Assembly: GCF_946902045.1 (NCBI RefSeq)
Contig: NZ_OX336253.1
Location: 806,001-870,000 of the forward strand
Source of the DNA: Neisseria sp. Marseille-Q5346
GTDB lineage: Bacteria; Pseudomonadota; Gammaproteobacteria; Burkholderiales; Neisseriaceae
DNA: 64,000 nt
Direction: 5' to 3'
Numbering within the stretch: position 1 is the first letter of the stretch; each line of letters opens with the position of its first letter. Position numbers and translations under genes: made by a program. Shown one piece after another: positions 63,579-64,000 of the stretch. The notes beneath the pieces are model-generated. The model did no database searches. It was given only the letters and a program-made list of their open reading frames with translations, and had not been told where the DNA came from.

Positions 63579-64000
63579 TTAGTCAACCAAAGTAACTTTA
63601 CCGTTCATCAAAGCGCCGTGACCTGGGAAGGTACAAGCGAATTTGTATTCGCCGCCAGCCAATTTAGCAGGATCCAGAGTCAGGGAAGCTTCTTCGCCGC
63701 CGCCAACCAGTTTGGTGTGAGCAACAACGCGTGCGTCGTCAGGTTTAACGTAGTCAGTTGCAGCAGCACCGGCACCGTCTTTGAAAATACCGTCCATGTC
63801 TTCGGCTTTACCGATGACGATGTTGTGACCCATGCTTTCTTTAGGTTGGGTACCGGTGTGTTTCAAAGTGATGGTGAATTCTTTACAAGCTTTGCTTACT
63901 TGGATTTCTTTAGTGTTGAACTGCATAGCGTCGTTGGCTTCAACAGTAGCTGCGCAGTTGCCGGCAGCAGGAGCGGCGGCAGCATCGGCTGGAGCAGCTT
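63579..64000 (-). CDS. laz: Azurin (lipid-modified type), C-terminal part; 5' end outside window
   Basis: A periplasmic blue-copper electron carrier. The visible part covers a small Ala/Pro-rich linker (GCTGCTCCAGCC at the window edge translates [13 protein letters not shown]) and a complete azurin domain beginning [21 protein letters not shown]. Copper ligands are His in SMGHNIVIG, and Cys, His and Met in [12 protein letters not shown]. The signal peptide and lipobox lie beyond position 64000, so lipidation is inferred from the linker, as in neisserial Laz. It can give electrons to nitrite reductase AniA or a cytochrome c peroxidase. Confidence 0.93.
   Translation of the reverse strand, partial: AAPADAAAAPAAGNCAATVEANDAMQFNTKEIQVSKACKEFTITLKHTGTQPKESMGHNIVIGKAEDMDGIFKDGAGAAATDYVKPDDARVVAHTKLVGGGEEASLTLDPAKLAGGEYKFACTFPGHGALMNGKVTLVD

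Overview
The window comes from a Neisseria chromosome, most likely a commensal of the subflava/flavescens type. The 12-mer DNA uptake sequence AGGCCGTCTGAA occurs dozens of times, often as inverted pairs that close genes. The gene set is typically neisserial: PorB-type porin, RmpM, PglL, MisR/MisS, TspA/FimV and a lipid-modified azurin. A complete N2O reductase cluster fits a commensal better than N. meningitidis or N. gonorrhoeae, where this locus is usually decayed. The species call is an inference from uptake-sequence dialect and gene content.

Layout. 1-10.8 kb: tail of a DegP/HtrA protease, NhaC-type antiporter, nagZ, an amino-acid ABC permease, trhP, hemC, ybeY-corC and the methionine importer metNI plus metQ. 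10.8-11.3 kb: gene-free, with a candidate small RNA. 11.3-20.8 kb: nosRZDFYLX on the minus strand, downstream of a near-ideal class II FNR promoter. 21-29.3 kb: porin, truA, fimV/tspA, then yciB-yciI-bolA with two parvulin-like proteins, and dtd. 29.4-31.9 kb: gluconate kinase and permease and a short unexplained ORF. 31.9-39.9 kb: a minus-strand run hisC-hisB-hisH-hisA-membrane protein-hisF-hisI-hisE-hinT-tatA-tatB-tatC (hisG and hisD are not here). 40-47 kb: a DUF2069 gene with pglL, misRS, and a PatZ-like acetyltransferase. 47-49 kb: rpsP-rimM-trmD-rplS. 49-57 kb: PepSY protein, greA with a structured leader, rmpM, cysB, and divergent fnr and hemN. 57-64 kb: small membrane proteins, a TraB/GumN lipoprotein, argF, ogt, dapE, a hemerythrin-like protein and the 5'-truncated azurin gene.

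The parts connect around low-oxygen respiration. FNR (54.3 kb) is the likely activator of nosR. TatABC (32-33.6 kb) exports the RR-signal proteins NosZ and NosX. NosX is an ApbE-type flavin transferase and should flavinylate NosR. NosDFY and NosL supply copper-site maturation. HemN makes haem without oxygen, and azurin is a periplasmic electron carrier. NosZ carries a lipobox after its Tat motif, so it may be membrane anchored. Other points of interest are the candidate sRNA with a CU-rich loop, a helix-turn-helix-like extension on HisB, a GraL-like terminator in the greA leader, and a patchwork of uptake-sequence dialects.
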